From positions 1 through 64,000 of the forward strand of contig CAMYIJ010000027.1 in NCBI GenBank assembly GCA_947258375.1: a stretch of 64,000 bases of DNA, read 5' to 3'. Of the stretch, positions 26,025 through 35,689 are shown one piece after another (the stretch's first letter is position 1; every line of letters starts with the position of its first letter). The notes below the pieces were generated by a model. The model was not told where the DNA came from and did no database searches. It worked only from the letters and a program-made list of their open reading frames with translations. This DNA comes from an uncultured Acidimicrobiaceae bacterium (GTDB lineage: Bacteria > Actinomycetota > Acidimicrobiia > Spongiisociales > UBA5794). Both the position numbers and the translations under genes were made by a program.

Positions 26025-27376
26025 CGGCCGTCTACGAATCCCGGACTGCCGCACTGTCGGCACCGCCGCATAGCGCCGAGGCAGAGGAGTCGGTCCTGGG
26101 CGCAGTGCTGCTCTCCGCGGATGCCGCCAACATCGCTCTCGAGAAGCTCCACCCCGAGGACTTCTATGTCCCGGCCCACCAGTCGATCTTCGAGGCGATC
26201 ACATCCCTTTTCGACGGTAATCAGCCTATCGACGCCGTCACGGTGTCCGAGGCACTACGCCGCATCGACGCACTCGACCGTTCCGGAGGGCCCGCCTATC
26301 TGGCCCAGTTGCTCGACTCAGTGCCCACGGCTTCGAACATCGAGCACTATGCGGGCATCGTCGAGGAACATGCGTTGCGGCGCCGGCTGCAAAGGGTCGG
26401 GGGCGACGTCACCCAGCTCGCCACGCGGATGGATGACGACATTGCCAATGTGCTCGACAGGGCGGAGCAGTCTGTTTTTGCCGTCTCGGAGCGCCGGGTG
26501 GGCGATGGGTTGGCTCCGATCGATCCGCTGCTCGGCCCGGCCATCGAGCGTGCTGAGGAGCTCAACCGTCGCGGCAGCGAAATCACCGGCCTCCCGACCG
26601 GATTCCGCGACCTGGATCGCAAACTGGCCGGCCTCCATCCCTCCAACCTCCTGATCGTGGCCGCCCGTCCCGGCATGGGTAAGTCCACGCTTGCGCTGAA
26701 CATCGCGCAGAACGCCGCGGTCAACGACATGCCGGTTGCCATCTTCACGCTGGAGATGAGCCGTGAGGAAGTCGTTTCGAGGATGCTGTGTGCCTCGGGC
26801 CGCATCGACTCGCAGCGTCTGCGCAGCGGGCAGCTCGGCGAGTCCGACTTCACCAAGCTGTCGAATGCGGCGTCCGTCCTCTACAAGAAGCCGATCTATG
26901 TGGACGACTCCCCAGGCCTCACGGTCACCGAGATCCGCGCCAAGTGCCGACGGATGAAGCGGCGGCCCGGGCTCTCTCTGGTCGTGGTCGACTATCTGCA
27001 GCTGATGCAAGGCTCCGGGCAGGAGAATCGTCAGCAGGAAATCGCCGCCATCAGCCGCAGCCTCAAGAACCTGGCGCGGGAGCTCGACGTGCCGATCATG
27101 GCGCTGTCGCAGCTCAACCGCTCCATGGAGCAGCGCGAGGACAAGCGCCCCCGCCTGTCCGACCTGCGCGAATCCGGTTCGCTGGAACAGGACGCCGACG
27201 TAGTGATGTTCATCTACCGTCACGAGTACTACCACCCGGAGGCCCAAGAAACACGCGGCATCGCCGAGATTGCCATCGCCAAGCACCGCCAGGGCGCCAC
27301 CGGCCGCATCGATATGACATTCCTTCCCGAATTCACTCTCTTCTCCGACATGGGGCGGGACACCCCGGTCCTGTAG
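26021..27376 (+). CDS. dnaB: Replicative DNA helicase
   Basis: The 451-residue protein has the DnaB N-terminal domain (residues ~15-120, PPHSAEAEESVLGAVLLSAD, EDFYVPAHQSIFEAI) and the RecA-like helicase core. The core carries Walker A AARPGMGKST (about 217-226), FTLEMSREEV, Walker B LVVVDYLQLM (about 318-327), LSQLNRS, RPRLSDLRESG (motif H3/H4) and the arginine-finger region AKHRQGATG. There is no intein insertion. It unwinds DNA at the replication fork as a hexamer. ATG 26021 overlaps the stop of a possible 40-residue leader ORF. Confidence 0.96.
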   Translation: MTAVYESRTAALSAPPHSAEAEESVLGAVLLSADAANIALEKLHPEDFYVPAHQSIFEAITSLFDGNQPIDAVTVSEALRRIDALDRSGGPAYLAQLLDSVPTASNIEHYAGIVEEHALRRRLQRVGGDVTQLATRMDDDIANVLDRAEQSVFAVSERRVGDGLAPIDPLLGPAIERAEELNRRGSEITGLPTGFRDLDRKLAGLHPSNLLIVAARPGMGKSTLALNIAQNAAVNDMPVAIFTLEMSREEVVSRMLCASGRIDSQRLRSGQLGESDFTKLSNAASVLYKKPIYVDDSPGLTVTEIRAKCRRMKRRPGLSLVVVDYLQLMQGSGQENRQQEIAAISRSLKNLARELDVPIMALSQLNRSMEQREDKRPRLSDLRESGSLEQDADVVMFIYRHEYYHPEAQETRGIAEIAIAKHRQGATGRIDMTFLPEFTLFSDMGRDTPVL

Positions 27377-27394
27377 CGGGAGGGCCTGGCTGCA

Positions 27395-28567
27395 ATGCGT
27401 CACATCGGTATCGCCGAGCGCCGGGCCCGGTTGGGTAGAAGGCACTTCCTGGCCCCGCTGGAAGCCGACCTCGAGGGAACGGCGGGCGGCATGGTCGGCC
27501 TCCATTCGAGTGATCCGGTCACCGTCTATCTGTCGGCGTGGGCCCGGGTCCCGAGATTCGAGCGACAGGATCTGGCGGACGCGCTCTACGAACGGCGGTC
27601 CCTCGTCAAGCTGCTGGGCATGCGGCGAACCTTGTTCACCGTGCCCCGGGACCTGGCGGCCGTTATCGCCACCGGCTGCGCGCTACCGCTGGCGGACGCC
27701 CAACGGCGGCGCCTCGCCAAGATGGTGCAGGAGCAGGGGATCGCGCCGGACGCGACCGCCTGGCTCGATCGGGTTTGCGATGCCACCCTGGCTGCCCTCG
27801 AGGAACGAGGCGAGGCCGTCGCCCGAGACCTGAGCAACGACGTGCCGGAGCTGGCGTTGAAGATCCGGTTCGGTGCCGGCAAGAAGTGGGGCGGCGAATT
27901 CGGAATGTCCACCCGGATCCTGTTTCTGCTCGCCACCGAGGGCCGCATCATTCGCGGTCGGCCACGGGGTACGTGGCTCTCCAGTCAGTACCGCTGGTCC
28001 CCCATGGAGACCTGGCTGGGTGAGCCGTTGCCGGCTCTCGAGCCGGCCGCGGCCCGCGCCGAACTCGTTGCCCGCTGGCTGGCCACATTCGGGCCCGGCA
28101 CCCTCCCCGACCTCAAATGGTGGACCGGATGGACCGTGCGTGAGACCCGCGTCGCTCTCGAAGCCGTTGACGCCGTAGAGGTGCAGCTCGACAACGGCGT
28201 CGGCTTTGTGCACGCCGCCGATCTCGACCCGGAGCCCCCCGTCGAAGCGTGGGTGGCTCTTCTTCCCGGGCTCGATCCGACGCCGATGGGCTGGAAGGAG
28301 CGGGACTGGTACGTCGGCGGCAATGCCGCCCTGCTCTTCGACCGCAACGGCAATATCGGTCCCACCGTGTGGTGCGACGGGCGGATCGTCGGCGGCTGGG
28401 CGCAGACGAAGGCAGGCGAGATCGTCGTACGTCTGCTGGAGCCGATTGATGATGTGCACCGCGACCTGATCGAACTGCGCCGGGACGAGCTACGTGAATG
28501 GCTGGGAGAAAGCCGGATCACGCCCCGCTTTCGCAATCCTCTCGACAAGGAACTGGCGTCGGGCTGA
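27395..28567 (+). CDS. Winged-helix DNA-binding domain-containing protein (HTH_42 type)
   Basis: The 390-residue protein resembles the YcaQ/AlkX-like winged-helix family. Characteristic segments are HIGIAERRARLGRRHFL near the N-terminus, VYLSAWARVPRFERQDLADALYERRSLVKLLGMRRTLF in the first part, GRPRGTWLSSQYRWSPMETWLG in the middle, and WVALLPGLDPTPMGWKERDWY towards the end. Some relatives are DNA glycosylases for crosslinks or alkylated bases, while others are of unknown function, so enzymatic activity here is inferred. ATG 27395 follows dnaB by 18 bp and may be co-transcribed. Confidence 0.85.
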   Translation: MRHIGIAERRARLGRRHFLAPLEADLEGTAGGMVGLHSSDPVTVYLSAWARVPRFERQDLADALYERRSLVKLLGMRRTLFTVPRDLAAVIATGCALPLADAQRRRLAKMVQEQGIAPDATAWLDRVCDATLAALEERGEAVARDLSNDVPELALKIRFGAGKKWGGEFGMSTRILFLLATEGRIIRGRPRGTWLSSQYRWSPMETWLGEPLPALEPAAARAELVARWLATFGPGTLPDLKWWTGWTVRETRVALEAVDAVEVQLDNGVGFVHAADLDPEPPVEAWVALLPGLDPTPMGWKERDWYVGGNAALLFDRNGNIGPTVWCDGRIVGGWAQTKAGEIVVRLLEPIDDVHRDLIELRRDELREWLGESRITPRFRNPLDKELASG

Positions 28568-28612
28568 GAACCAACCGTGGATTATGCTGGGTGCCGGCGA
28601 CGAAGGATACGA

Positions 28613-29038
28613 ATGCAGGAATTCGAGAGCTTGGTACTGCTCGATGCCCCCGAGGGCATCGGCCGCTTCGAGCACAAGGTCCTCGAGGACATGGGCCACA
28701 AGGTCATGTTGTGCCACGGCCCTACGCACGAGGCCCCCTGCCCCGTGCTCGAGACCGATGGCACCTGCGACATGGTGGAAACGGCCCACGGCGTTGTCTT
28801 CGAGCTCGATCTCGACATCGAGCATCACCGCCGGATCCTGCGCCGCTATCAGGTGTTGGTGCGCCCGGAGATCCCGATGCGGGTCGTCCTCCAGGATGGG
28901 CAGGCCGAGGCCTATGCCGACCTCCTCGAAGGTGTGGAGGTTTGGAGCCATCAACCGTCGGCCGCCGAACTCGATGCCTTCTCGTCTCGCGTTGAGGGCA
29001 TGGAGCGCACTTCCGAGGAGTACGACCGCAGCGACTGA
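28613..29038 (+). CDS. Hypothetical protein, about 141 residues
   Basis: I do not recognise this protein. It starts MQEFESLVLLDAPEGIGRFE at ATG 28613 and contains three cysteines in a short region (LCHGPTHEAPCPVLETDGTC) together with nearby histidines (GHKV, CHGPTHE), a pattern that could bind a metal. The middle DLDIEHHRRILRRYQVLVRPEIPMRVVLQDG is an amphipathic alpha/beta block. It is a small cytoplasmic-looking protein lacking signal or membrane segments, between the winged-helix gene and the CPBP protease gene. Confidence 0.65.
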   Translation: MQEFESLVLLDAPEGIGRFEHKVLEDMGHKVMLCHGPTHEAPCPVLETDGTCDMVETAHGVVFELDLDIEHHRRILRRYQVLVRPEIPMRVVLQDGQAEAYADLLEGVEVWSHQPSAAELDAFSSRVEGMERTSEEYDRSD

Positions 29039-29142
29039 GCGAAACGCAAAACGCGACGTCGTCTAGGCCCACATCTCGCTCAGCATCAGTGTCTCCCGAG
29101 GCCACCGTCACATAGGCCGACACCGTCAATAGCATCGGCGTC

Positions 29143-29805
29143 ATGGGAACGACGATGAACCGGGTGGCGATAGGCGGTCTCGGTGCTTGGAACGTCATCG
29201 TGAACCGGTACCTTCCGGCCCGCAGGTACGTGCCGGCCAACCTGGCAGCGGCCGCGGCCACATACCTTCTTGGCCGCGCCGGTGGGGTCAGCAACCGGGA
29301 TTTGGGCCTCGGCGCGGGTTCGGCGCCCCGTGGTGTCCGTTGGGGAGGGGTGGGAGCCGGCCTGACTGCCGCTGCGGTGTTTGCCGCCAGCGGCAACAGC
29401 AGGACCCGGCACCTCTTCGACGACGCCCGCGCTGCCGACGGCCACATCGCCTACGAGACGCTCCTGCGCATCCCGCTCGGCACCGTGGTGCTCGAGGAGG
29501 TCGCATTTCGCAGCGTCTTGCCTGCCTTGCTCGAGGACCCTACCCGGCGCCCCGTGTCGCTGCGTAGCGCAGCCCTGTTCGGCATGTGGCATGTCCTGCC
29601 GACGCTCAACACGCTCGATATCAATTCGGTCACGGATCGCAAGACCCGGCTACAGGCGGTCGTCGCCGGCGTCGCTGCTACCGCCGTCGCCGGCCTGGCT
29701 CTAGATGCCCTTCGACTACGCAGCCGCAGTTTGTCGGCCCCGATGCTGGCTCACTGGAGTGCCAACGCCGTCTCGTACACAATCGCCTCCTTCCGAGCCC
29801 GCTAG
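29143..29805 (+). CDS. CPBP family intramembrane glutamic endopeptidase
   Basis: The 220-residue membrane protein carries the CPBP/Abi motif EEVAFR (about residues 118-123), the FxxxH-like motif FGMWHVLP and the later HWSANAVSY, which supply the Glu-Glu and His residues of this protease family. Several hydrophobic helices surround them. CPBP proteins include CAAX-prenyl proteases, bacteriocin self-immunity proteins and membrane proteases of unknown target. ATG 29143 gives a leader NRVAIGGLGAWNVIVNRYLP. A strong terminator follows about 100 bp after the stop. Confidence 0.87.
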   Translation: MGTTMNRVAIGGLGAWNVIVNRYLPARRYVPANLAAAAATYLLGRAGGVSNRDLGLGAGSAPRGVRWGGVGAGLTAAAVFAASGNSRTRHLFDDARAADGHIAYETLLRIPLGTVVLEEVAFRSVLPALLEDPTRRPVSLRSAALFGMWHVLPTLNTLDINSVTDRKTRLQAVVAGVAATAVAGLALDALRLRSRSLSAPMLAHWSANAVSYTIASFRAR

Positions 29806-29905
29806 CTAGGGGAATGGCCTCGTGCCGCTCGGTAACCCGTACTCGAAGGAGCCGGACGAACCGCCTCTATCAAATGTGATCTGATCGACACTCACTCCAC
29901 AACGA

Positions 29906-29937
29906 GACAACCCCCCACGAGGGGGGGTTGTCTTTTA
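29906..29937 (+). terminator. Strong rho-independent terminator
   Basis: GACAACCCCCC-ACGA-GGGGGGTTGTC (11-bp stem) is followed by TTTT. It ends the rightward CPBP transcription unit. The remaining 29806-30121 interval has no coding signal but includes an inverted repeat GTGTTCC/GGAACAC at about 29991-30018. Confidence 0.85.
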
Positions 29938-30121
29938 AAGCCTCGGACGGCCGCTCTGAGGAGGAGTCGGAGGGAAGGGGACCTCCGAATAGTGTTCCGG
30001 TGGAGTGCTGGAACACCGCCCGAGTATGTCTCTTCCTATATCGACGACTGGGCCGCCATTCTTGAATGGGAACCCGGACTATTCCGCGTGGACCCGATCG
30101 GGCTAGTCCCTCCTGTTCCTT

Positions 30122-31261
30122 ATGATGCGATCTGAACCGGGCAGGAGGCGGATCCTGGCGCTGTTGGAAGTCGAAAACCTGAGCATCGCAATCCAGGATC
30201 CTTCATCGTCGCCTGGCCGCATCCGCATCGAGCCATACGGCCCCTGGCTTCCCAAGGGTTGGGTCGAAGTTGTCTCCGACCTCAGCTTCACCATCGAGGC
30301 CGGCGAGGTGCTCGCGATTGTCGGAGAGTCCGGATCGGGTAAATCGATAACGGCCCTCGGATCATTGGGACTGCTTGCGCCCGGCGCGATGGTCGTCGGG
30401 GGAGTCGTACGTTTCGACGGTGTGCAGCTGCGACCGACCCGCCGTCTCGAGAAGAAGCGGTCCCGATGGTGGCGGCGCAATCGAATGCGGCGAAGGCAGC
30501 CGTTCATGGAAGAGCTCATGGATGGCGGATATCGCAACGTCCTCGGCACGCGGATCGGGGTCCTCTTCCAGGATGCGATAGCCAGTTGGGAGCCGACTGC
30601 CGTGATCGGTGACCAGGCGGGGGAGGTGCTCGGGGAGCACACCGCCATGACCCGCGAGGAGATAGTTGACCGGGTTCTCGAGGCCCTCGGCGAGGTTCAG
30701 CTACCGAAGGTCAACAAGTACCTCTCATTCCGTCATGAGCTCAGTCGCGGCCAGGCCCAGCGCGCGATGATCGCAGCGGCCCTGGTCAAGGGACCGCAGC
30801 TGCTTGTCGCCGATGAACCGCTGTCCGGGCTGGACGCTCCGGTAGCGGCGGCGGTGCTCGACATCCTGCGGGACCTCAAAACGCGCCGGCAAATGGCCAT
30901 GTTGCTCATCACTCATGATCTGGCGACTGTCGCCGCCATGGCCGACAGGGTGATGGTCATGTACGCCGGCCGGATCGTCGAAGAGGGGCCGGTGGCGGAG
31001 ATCTACTACCGGCCCGGCCATCCCTACACGGAGGGACTGCTCGGTTCGGTCCCCTCACTCACGGCGAAACGGCTCGTGTCGATCCCGGGGGACCCTCCGC
31101 GGATCCAGGACGTCGCGCCGGATGCGTGCGCTTTCGCTCCGCGATGTGCGTACGCGGTTGAGGTGTGCCTCCAGGGCCGCCCGGAGCTGCGTGCGGTGCG
31201 AGCTACTTCTGCTGCGTGCTTCCGGGCTGAGGAGATCCAGCTTTCCGGGGTGCGCGGCTGA
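30122..31261 (+). CDS. Opp/Dpp-type ABC transporter ATP-binding protein, orphan
   Basis: The protein (up to 379 residues) has Walker A GESGSGKS, Walker B LLVADEPLSGLD and switch His in LITHDLATV. The C-terminal oligopeptide/dipeptide (HPY) domain is present: PGHPYTEGLLGSVPSL, with Cys in APRCAYAVEVC. A basic insertion of about 35 residues (RRLEKKRSRWWRRNRMRRR) sits before the Q-loop, and the signature reads LSRGQAQR instead of LSGGQxQR. No permease or binding protein lies beside it. ATG 30122 lacks a clear ribosome site; an AGGAGG at 30143-30148 would favour CTG 30155 or TTG 30164, where ALLEVENLSI begins, so the N-terminus is uncertain. Confidence 0.82.
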   Translation: MMRSEPGRRRILALLEVENLSIAIQDPSSSPGRIRIEPYGPWLPKGWVEVVSDLSFTIEAGEVLAIVGESGSGKSITALGSLGLLAPGAMVVGGVVRFDGVQLRPTRRLEKKRSRWWRRNRMRRRQPFMEELMDGGYRNVLGTRIGVLFQDAIASWEPTAVIGDQAGEVLGEHTAMTREEIVDRVLEALGEVQLPKVNKYLSFRHELSRGQAQRAMIAAALVKGPQLLVADEPLSGLDAPVAAAVLDILRDLKTRRQMAMLLITHDLATVAAMADRVMVMYAGRIVEEGPVAEIYYRPGHPYTEGLLGSVPSLTAKRLVSIPGDPPRIQDVAPDACAFAPRCAYAVEVCLQGRPELRAVRATSAACFRAEEIQLSGVRG

Positions 31262-31346
31262 AGCCGCGGTCGGGCGGCGGAAGATCGTGGGCGGCGCCGT
31301 GTCACTAGCCTGACGTTTGTTCCGGAGGCAAGGGAACACACATAGG

Positions 31347-34300
31347 ATGCGTTTAGTCACGTACATGGGCCTGGTGGCCCGTCGAATCTGGTCCAAGCGC
31401 GGCATCCTCGTCGGGTCGCTGCTCGGCGCCACGCTGGTCACGGCGCTGCTCGCCATCGTCCCCCTGTACGAGGCTTCGGTGCAAGCCGTCGACCTGCGGT
31501 TCACGGTGCGTGGCGCTACGTCGGACACAGTTGATGTCGGTGTGTTCGTGCCCTACCGCGACTACATCCCCGGAGTGGCGGCAGGAAACAGTGAACTCGT
31601 CGCCGACCGGGCCGACGCCTTGCTCTCCGATTGGTATCCGGAGCGTGTCGAACGCGTCCAGAGTCGCGAAGTGGTGGTCATTCCTCTCAACTTCGACTGG
31701 TACGGCATTGCCGAGTTGTGGCGCGACAACATTGCGACGGCGATCGAGGAAGAGTTGGATCCCGAAGAGTGGCCGCTGCCGCCGTATCCGACGCCGCCGC
31801 GCGAGCCCACCATCACCCGCATCCTCACCAGTCCGGATCTGGCGGAGCGGCTGGTTGTCCTGGCCGGGGCTATGCCTACGGCCCCACCCAACCTGGTCGC
31901 CGACCCCGCTCAACCCGTTGCCATGGCGCTCGGAGAGGACGTGGCCAGGATCATGGGTGTTGACGTAGGAGATCAGTTCCTGCTGCGCCCTTTCTCAGGC
32001 CTGCAGCAGATCTTCGAGTTGGTTGAGGTCGCCGCGATCGTTGAAGCGGCCGATCCGGGAGACAAGCTGTGGGGTATCGACCAGCCGGGGTCGATGTTCT
32101 ACATGACTCAGGAGAACTTCGACTTCTGGACTACTACCCTGGCAGTGCCGGCAGAGAGCGACGCCTGGCTGCGCGAGGCACGCGGTTTCGTCGGGATTGC
32201 CGCGACCCAGCGTTGGACCATGGGCTTCGACGCCGAAACGCTCGAGATCGAGGATCTCGACTCGATCCGGGCCAGTATTGCGCAGTTCCGAGCCGATGTT
32301 GCCCGTGACAGCGACGGAACGCTCGCGGCGAATTCATTCCTGCCGCAGCTTCTCGACAAGTTCGATGTGCGCTCCGTTGTCATCGGGGCGCCGATCCTGG
32401 CGATCCTGGCGCTCGTTGTCGGCGGAGCGCTGTACTTCCTGATCTACACCGCGGCGCTTACGCTCGAACGTGAGGGCCCGGAGATGGCGCTGCTGCGCAC
32501 CCGGGGAGCGTCTTCGTGGCAGACGGTGGGTATCCACCTCGCGCAATCGCTGGTCATCGCAGTCGTCGCAGCTCTCGCCGCACCATATGTGGCGCGCTGG
32601 CTCGTCGGACTCACCGGCCGGGTGCCACCCCTCTCCGACCTCACTGGAGGGCAACCGCTGGAGGTCGCCCAGCGGCGCCCGCTGCAGCCCTTCCTGATCG
32701 GGGGAGCGGCGCTCACATTCCTGTCGATGGGGCTTGCCATCATCCCGTTTGCTCGAAGGCGGGTGCTCGAGCTGCGGTCGTTGGCGGCGCGCCCGGGTGG
32801 GAAATCGGTGTGGCAGCGTTACAACCTGGACCTGTTCGCCATTGCCCTCTCGCTGGTCGTGCTCTTCCAGATCTCGCAGCGCGGCTTCATCAACTTCTCC
32901 GGCGACGAGGCCAAACTCGATCCGCTGGCAATTGTCTTCCCGGTGCTGCTGCTCTTCACCGGGTCACTGATTCTGCTGCGGGTCCTGCCGTGGCTGCTCC
33001 GGCTCATCGGCTGGGCGATGACGAAGGCCCGCAGTATGTCCCTGGCCCTTCCGGGATGGCATCTGGGACGCAACCCGATTCCCTACGGTCGCCTGGCCCT
33101 GCTGGTGTGGCTCACGACCGGGCTCGGCGCATTCGCTCTGACATATGCCAACACGCTCGACTCGTCGTTCACGGATCGGGCGTCCTTCGCCACCGGCTCC
33201 GACGTGCGCATCGTCGGTGAAGGTGCCGGCTACTTGGAGGCGCCCGAAGGAGCGACAGCCGCTGCGGTGCTGAGGACTTCGGGAGCACCGCGCAATGTGC
33301 GCAGCCGTCAGGCCGAGACCCTGGCGGTTCGGCCTGCGGACTTCGCCGAGGTCGTCATCTGGCGCGATGACTTCGGGGGTGCCCCGGAGGCTCTCTTCGC
33401 GTCGCTGCGCCCCGGAGGCCCGCCGGATGTCGGCATCGAACTTCCGGCCCTGGCCACCGCGGTCACCATCGACGGCGTGGTCATCCCGCGGTCGTGGGCC
33501 GATCAGGTTGAGCTCGACCTGGAGGATGAGGATCAGGCGATGCGACTTCTGATGCGGGTCTTCGACTCCCGTGGCCGGGTGTGGACGATGGCGGCCGATG
33601 AGGATTGGGTCGACTACGAGTGGCGGACGGCAACCGTCGATCTGACCGGTGGCCTGAATACCAACTACCTCGCCGACCCCGAGCCGCCCCTATCCATCCA
33701 CTCGGTCTGGGTGGAACGGAGCGGCTCGGTCGGTGCCGATCTTCTCATCGATGGAGAGTCGCTCCTGGTGCGCAACCTCATCGTCGAGACCGACACGGGG
33801 CCGCTCTCCCTGGAAGATGATTTCGAGGAACTGGCGCCGACCAATGGATTCAACCTTGTCGATGAGGTGCGTGCGGACGAAGCCGTGCGCGCGTTCTATT
33901 CAGAGGTCCCGCCGGGTGAGGCAACTCCGACGAGTGCCGAGCGGGCCACCTCCCCCCTGGCGGCCTCCGGTACGGCCCAACTGTGGGGATTGCCGCGCGT
34001 CCGCACGAGATCCAATCCGGTTCCGCAGTTGCGTCGCGTCCCCGACCCGATCAGCGTGCTGCTCGATGGGGAACAAGCGGCTCAGGCCGGGCTCACGGTC
34101 GGCGATAGAGGTTTCTTCACTATTGCCGAGGACATTGTTGCCGTGCAGATGGTGGGGTTCATCGACCAGGTTCCAACGATGACCGACGCCCGCACCACCG
34201 GACTGATAGTGACCGACCTCGATGGCCTGTCCGCATACATCAACGGTGAGGCGCGCTGGAGTCACCGCACGGCCCTCGCCCGAGTGGAGAGTCCCGGAGA

Positions 34301-34862
34301 ACTGTGGATCGCGACGGACGACACTGATGCCGCCATCCGTCAGATCAACGCGCAATACCCCGAGAGCGATGCCCCGGATCAGATCCTCAGCCTCAAGGCG
34401 AGCGAAGCTGAGGTCTCGTCACGGCCCGTGCAGGTGGGTCTCGTGGCGATCCTTTTTGTCGGGGCGGCGGTCAGCGTCGTCCTCGCGCTGGCGGGCGTCA
34501 CGTCCTACGTGCTGCTGGCCGTCTCGCGGCGGACGCGGGAGATGGGCGTGCTGCGCGCCCTCGGCTTCGGCCGCGCCGGGGTGGCAGCCACCTTCGCGAT
34601 CGAGCAGGTTGTCGTGCTGGGTCTCGGCGCGGTCATCGGGACCATCGGCGGGGTCGCACTGATGCGAGGCATGCTGCCCTTCCTGCAGCTGGGCGAGACG
34701 GCGATCGATATCCAGCCGTCGGTTCGGCTGGCCGTTGCATGGCCGATTCTGGCGGGCTATCTCCTGGTCGTGGGCGCCCTCCTCATCGGGTCGGTGATCT
34801 GGGCGACGCGGCGGGTGTCGGCAACACGAATGAGTGAAGTGCTGCGGGAGGTGGAGCGATGA
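31347..34862 (+). CDS. Large FtsX-like (MacB-type) ABC transporter permease
   Basis: The 1171-residue protein has an N-terminal membrane helix (about 14-40), a large extracellular region, a first FtsX domain (helices about residues 345-450, GGALYFLIYTAALTLEREGPEM), a second large extracellular segment, and a C-terminal FtsX core (about 1025-1165) with AAVSVVLALAGVTSYVLLAVSRRTREMGVLRALGFG, where the E-M-G-x-x-R-A-x-G motif is typical. Such permeases act as mechanotransmitters for lipoprotein or substrate handling at the cell surface. ATG 31347 is preferred since upstream codons do not fit; its stop overlaps the next ATPase by 4 bp. Confidence 0.88.
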   Translation: MRLVTYMGLVARRIWSKRGILVGSLLGATLVTALLAIVPLYEASVQAVDLRFTVRGATSDTVDVGVFVPYRDYIPGVAAGNSELVADRADALLSDWYPERVERVQSREVVVIPLNFDWYGIAELWRDNIATAIEEELDPEEWPLPPYPTPPREPTITRILTSPDLAERLVVLAGAMPTAPPNLVADPAQPVAMALGEDVARIMGVDVGDQFLLRPFSGLQQIFELVEVAAIVEAADPGDKLWGIDQPGSMFYMTQENFDFWTTTLAVPAESDAWLREARGFVGIAATQRWTMGFDAETLEIEDLDSIRASIAQFRADVARDSDGTLAANSFLPQLLDKFDVRSVVIGAPILAILALVVGGALYFLIYTAALTLEREGPEMALLRTRGASSWQTVGIHLAQSLVIAVVAALAAPYVARWLVGLTGRVPPLSDLTGGQPLEVAQRRPLQPFLIGGAALTFLSMGLAIIPFARRRVLELRSLAARPGGKSVWQRYNLDLFAIALSLVVLFQISQRGFINFSGDEAKLDPLAIVFPVLLLFTGSLILLRVLPWLLRLIGWAMTKARSMSLALPGWHLGRNPIPYGRLALLVWLTTGLGAFALTYANTLDSSFTDRASFATGSDVRIVGEGAGYLEAPEGATAAAVLRTSGAPRNVRSRQAETLAVRPADFAEVVIWRDDFGGAPEALFASLRPGGPPDVGIELPALATAVTIDGVVIPRSWADQVELDLEDEDQAMRLLMRVFDSRGRVWTMAADEDWVDYEWRTATVDLTGGLNTNYLADPEPPLSIHSVWVERSGSVGADLLIDGESLLVRNLIVETDTGPLSLEDDFEELAPTNGFNLVDEVRADEAVRAFYSEVPPGEATPTSAERATSPLAASGTAQLWGLPRVRTRSNPVPQLRRVPDPISVLLDGEQAAQAGLTVGDRGFFTIAEDIVAVQMVGFIDQVPTMTDARTTGLIVTDLDGLSAYINGEARWSHRTALARVESPGELWIATDDTDAAIRQINAQYPESDAPDQILSLKASEAEVSSRPVQVGLVAILFVGAAVSVVLALAGVTSYVLLAVSRRTREMGVLRALGFGRAGVAATFAIEQVVVLGLGAVIGTIGGVALMRGMLPFLQLGETAIDIQPSVRLAVAWPILAGYLLVVGALLIGSVIWATRRVSATRMSEVLREVER

Positions 34863-35689
34863 GTCAGGCCATCGTCGACTGCCAGAATCTCATCAAAATC
34901 CACAAGCAGGGCAACCTCGAAGTTGTCGCGCTCCATGGGCTGGATTTCAAGATGGCTCGCGGCGAGTTCATCTCGGTTGTCGGCAAGTCGGGGGCCGGCA
35001 AGTCGACACTCTTGCGGATCCTCGCCGGCCTCGATCTGCCGTCGGCGGGCAAGGTGAGCGTTGCCGACCTCAGCCTCACCGACCTCAGCCAGCGTGACAT
35101 GACGAAGCACTACAGGCGCCGGGTGGGGTTCCTCTGGCAGGACTTCAACCGCAACCTGCTCCCATACCTCAAGGCACGGCAGAACATCGAGCTGCCGATG
35201 CTGCTCGCCGGGGTCGGCGGGCGGGAGCGCAAGAAGCGAGCGAGGCAACTCCTCGAAGCGACCGGACTGCAGAACCTGGCACATGCCACGATCCACACCA
35301 TGTCGGGAGGCCAGCAGCAGCGGTTGGCGCTCTGCGTCGCGCTGGCGGGAGAACCGGAGCTCCTCCTCGCGGACGAACCGACAGGTGAGCTGGACACCGA
35401 GACTTCCCTCGAGATATACGAGCTGCTGCGGGCACTCAACCATGAGGGCCTCTCCATCCTCGTGGTCACCCATGATGTTGTGCTGGCGAAGCGATCCGAC
35501 CGGGTGGTCCGCCTCGCCGACGGCCGTCTCGCCTCCCAGGGAGCCGGCGAGGACTATCACGTGACGGTGGACCCGACCGGGGCAGTGGCGCTACCCCGTG
35601 ACCTGTTGCTCGCGGCCGGGATCGAACGGGAGGCCGCCGCCAAGCTGACCCCGGAGGGCATCCTCATCGAACGGCGGGAGGAGTCATGA
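34859..35689 (+). CDS. LolD/MacB-type ABC ATP-binding protein 1
   Basis: The 276-residue ATPase has Walker A GKSGAGKST, signature MSGGQQQRL, Walker [13 protein letters not shown] and switch His in VVTHDVVL. The [10 protein letters not shown] wording is characteristic of LolD/MacB-class ATPases that pair with FtsX-like permeases. A C-terminal extension of about 45 residues follows the core. It overlaps the permease gene (ATGA) and is itself overlapped by a second ATPase gene, so the three form a strictly coupled unit. Confidence 0.9.
   Translation: MSQAIVDCQNLIKIHKQGNLEVVALHGLDFKMARGEFISVVGKSGAGKSTLLRILAGLDLPSAGKVSVADLSLTDLSQRDMTKHYRRRVGFLWQDFNRNLLPYLKARQNIELPMLLAGVGGRERKKRARQLLEATGLQNLAHATIHTMSGGQQQRLALCVALAGEPELLLADEPTGELDTETSLEIYELLRALNHEGLSILVVTHDVVLAKRSDRVVRLADGRLASQGAGEDYHVTVDPTGAVALPRDLLLAAGIEREAAAKLTPEGILIERREES

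Noticed and set aside
26021..27376. Intein in dnaB
   Set aside because: The Walker motifs and the following blocks are continuous and the length (451) is normal; there is no insertion.
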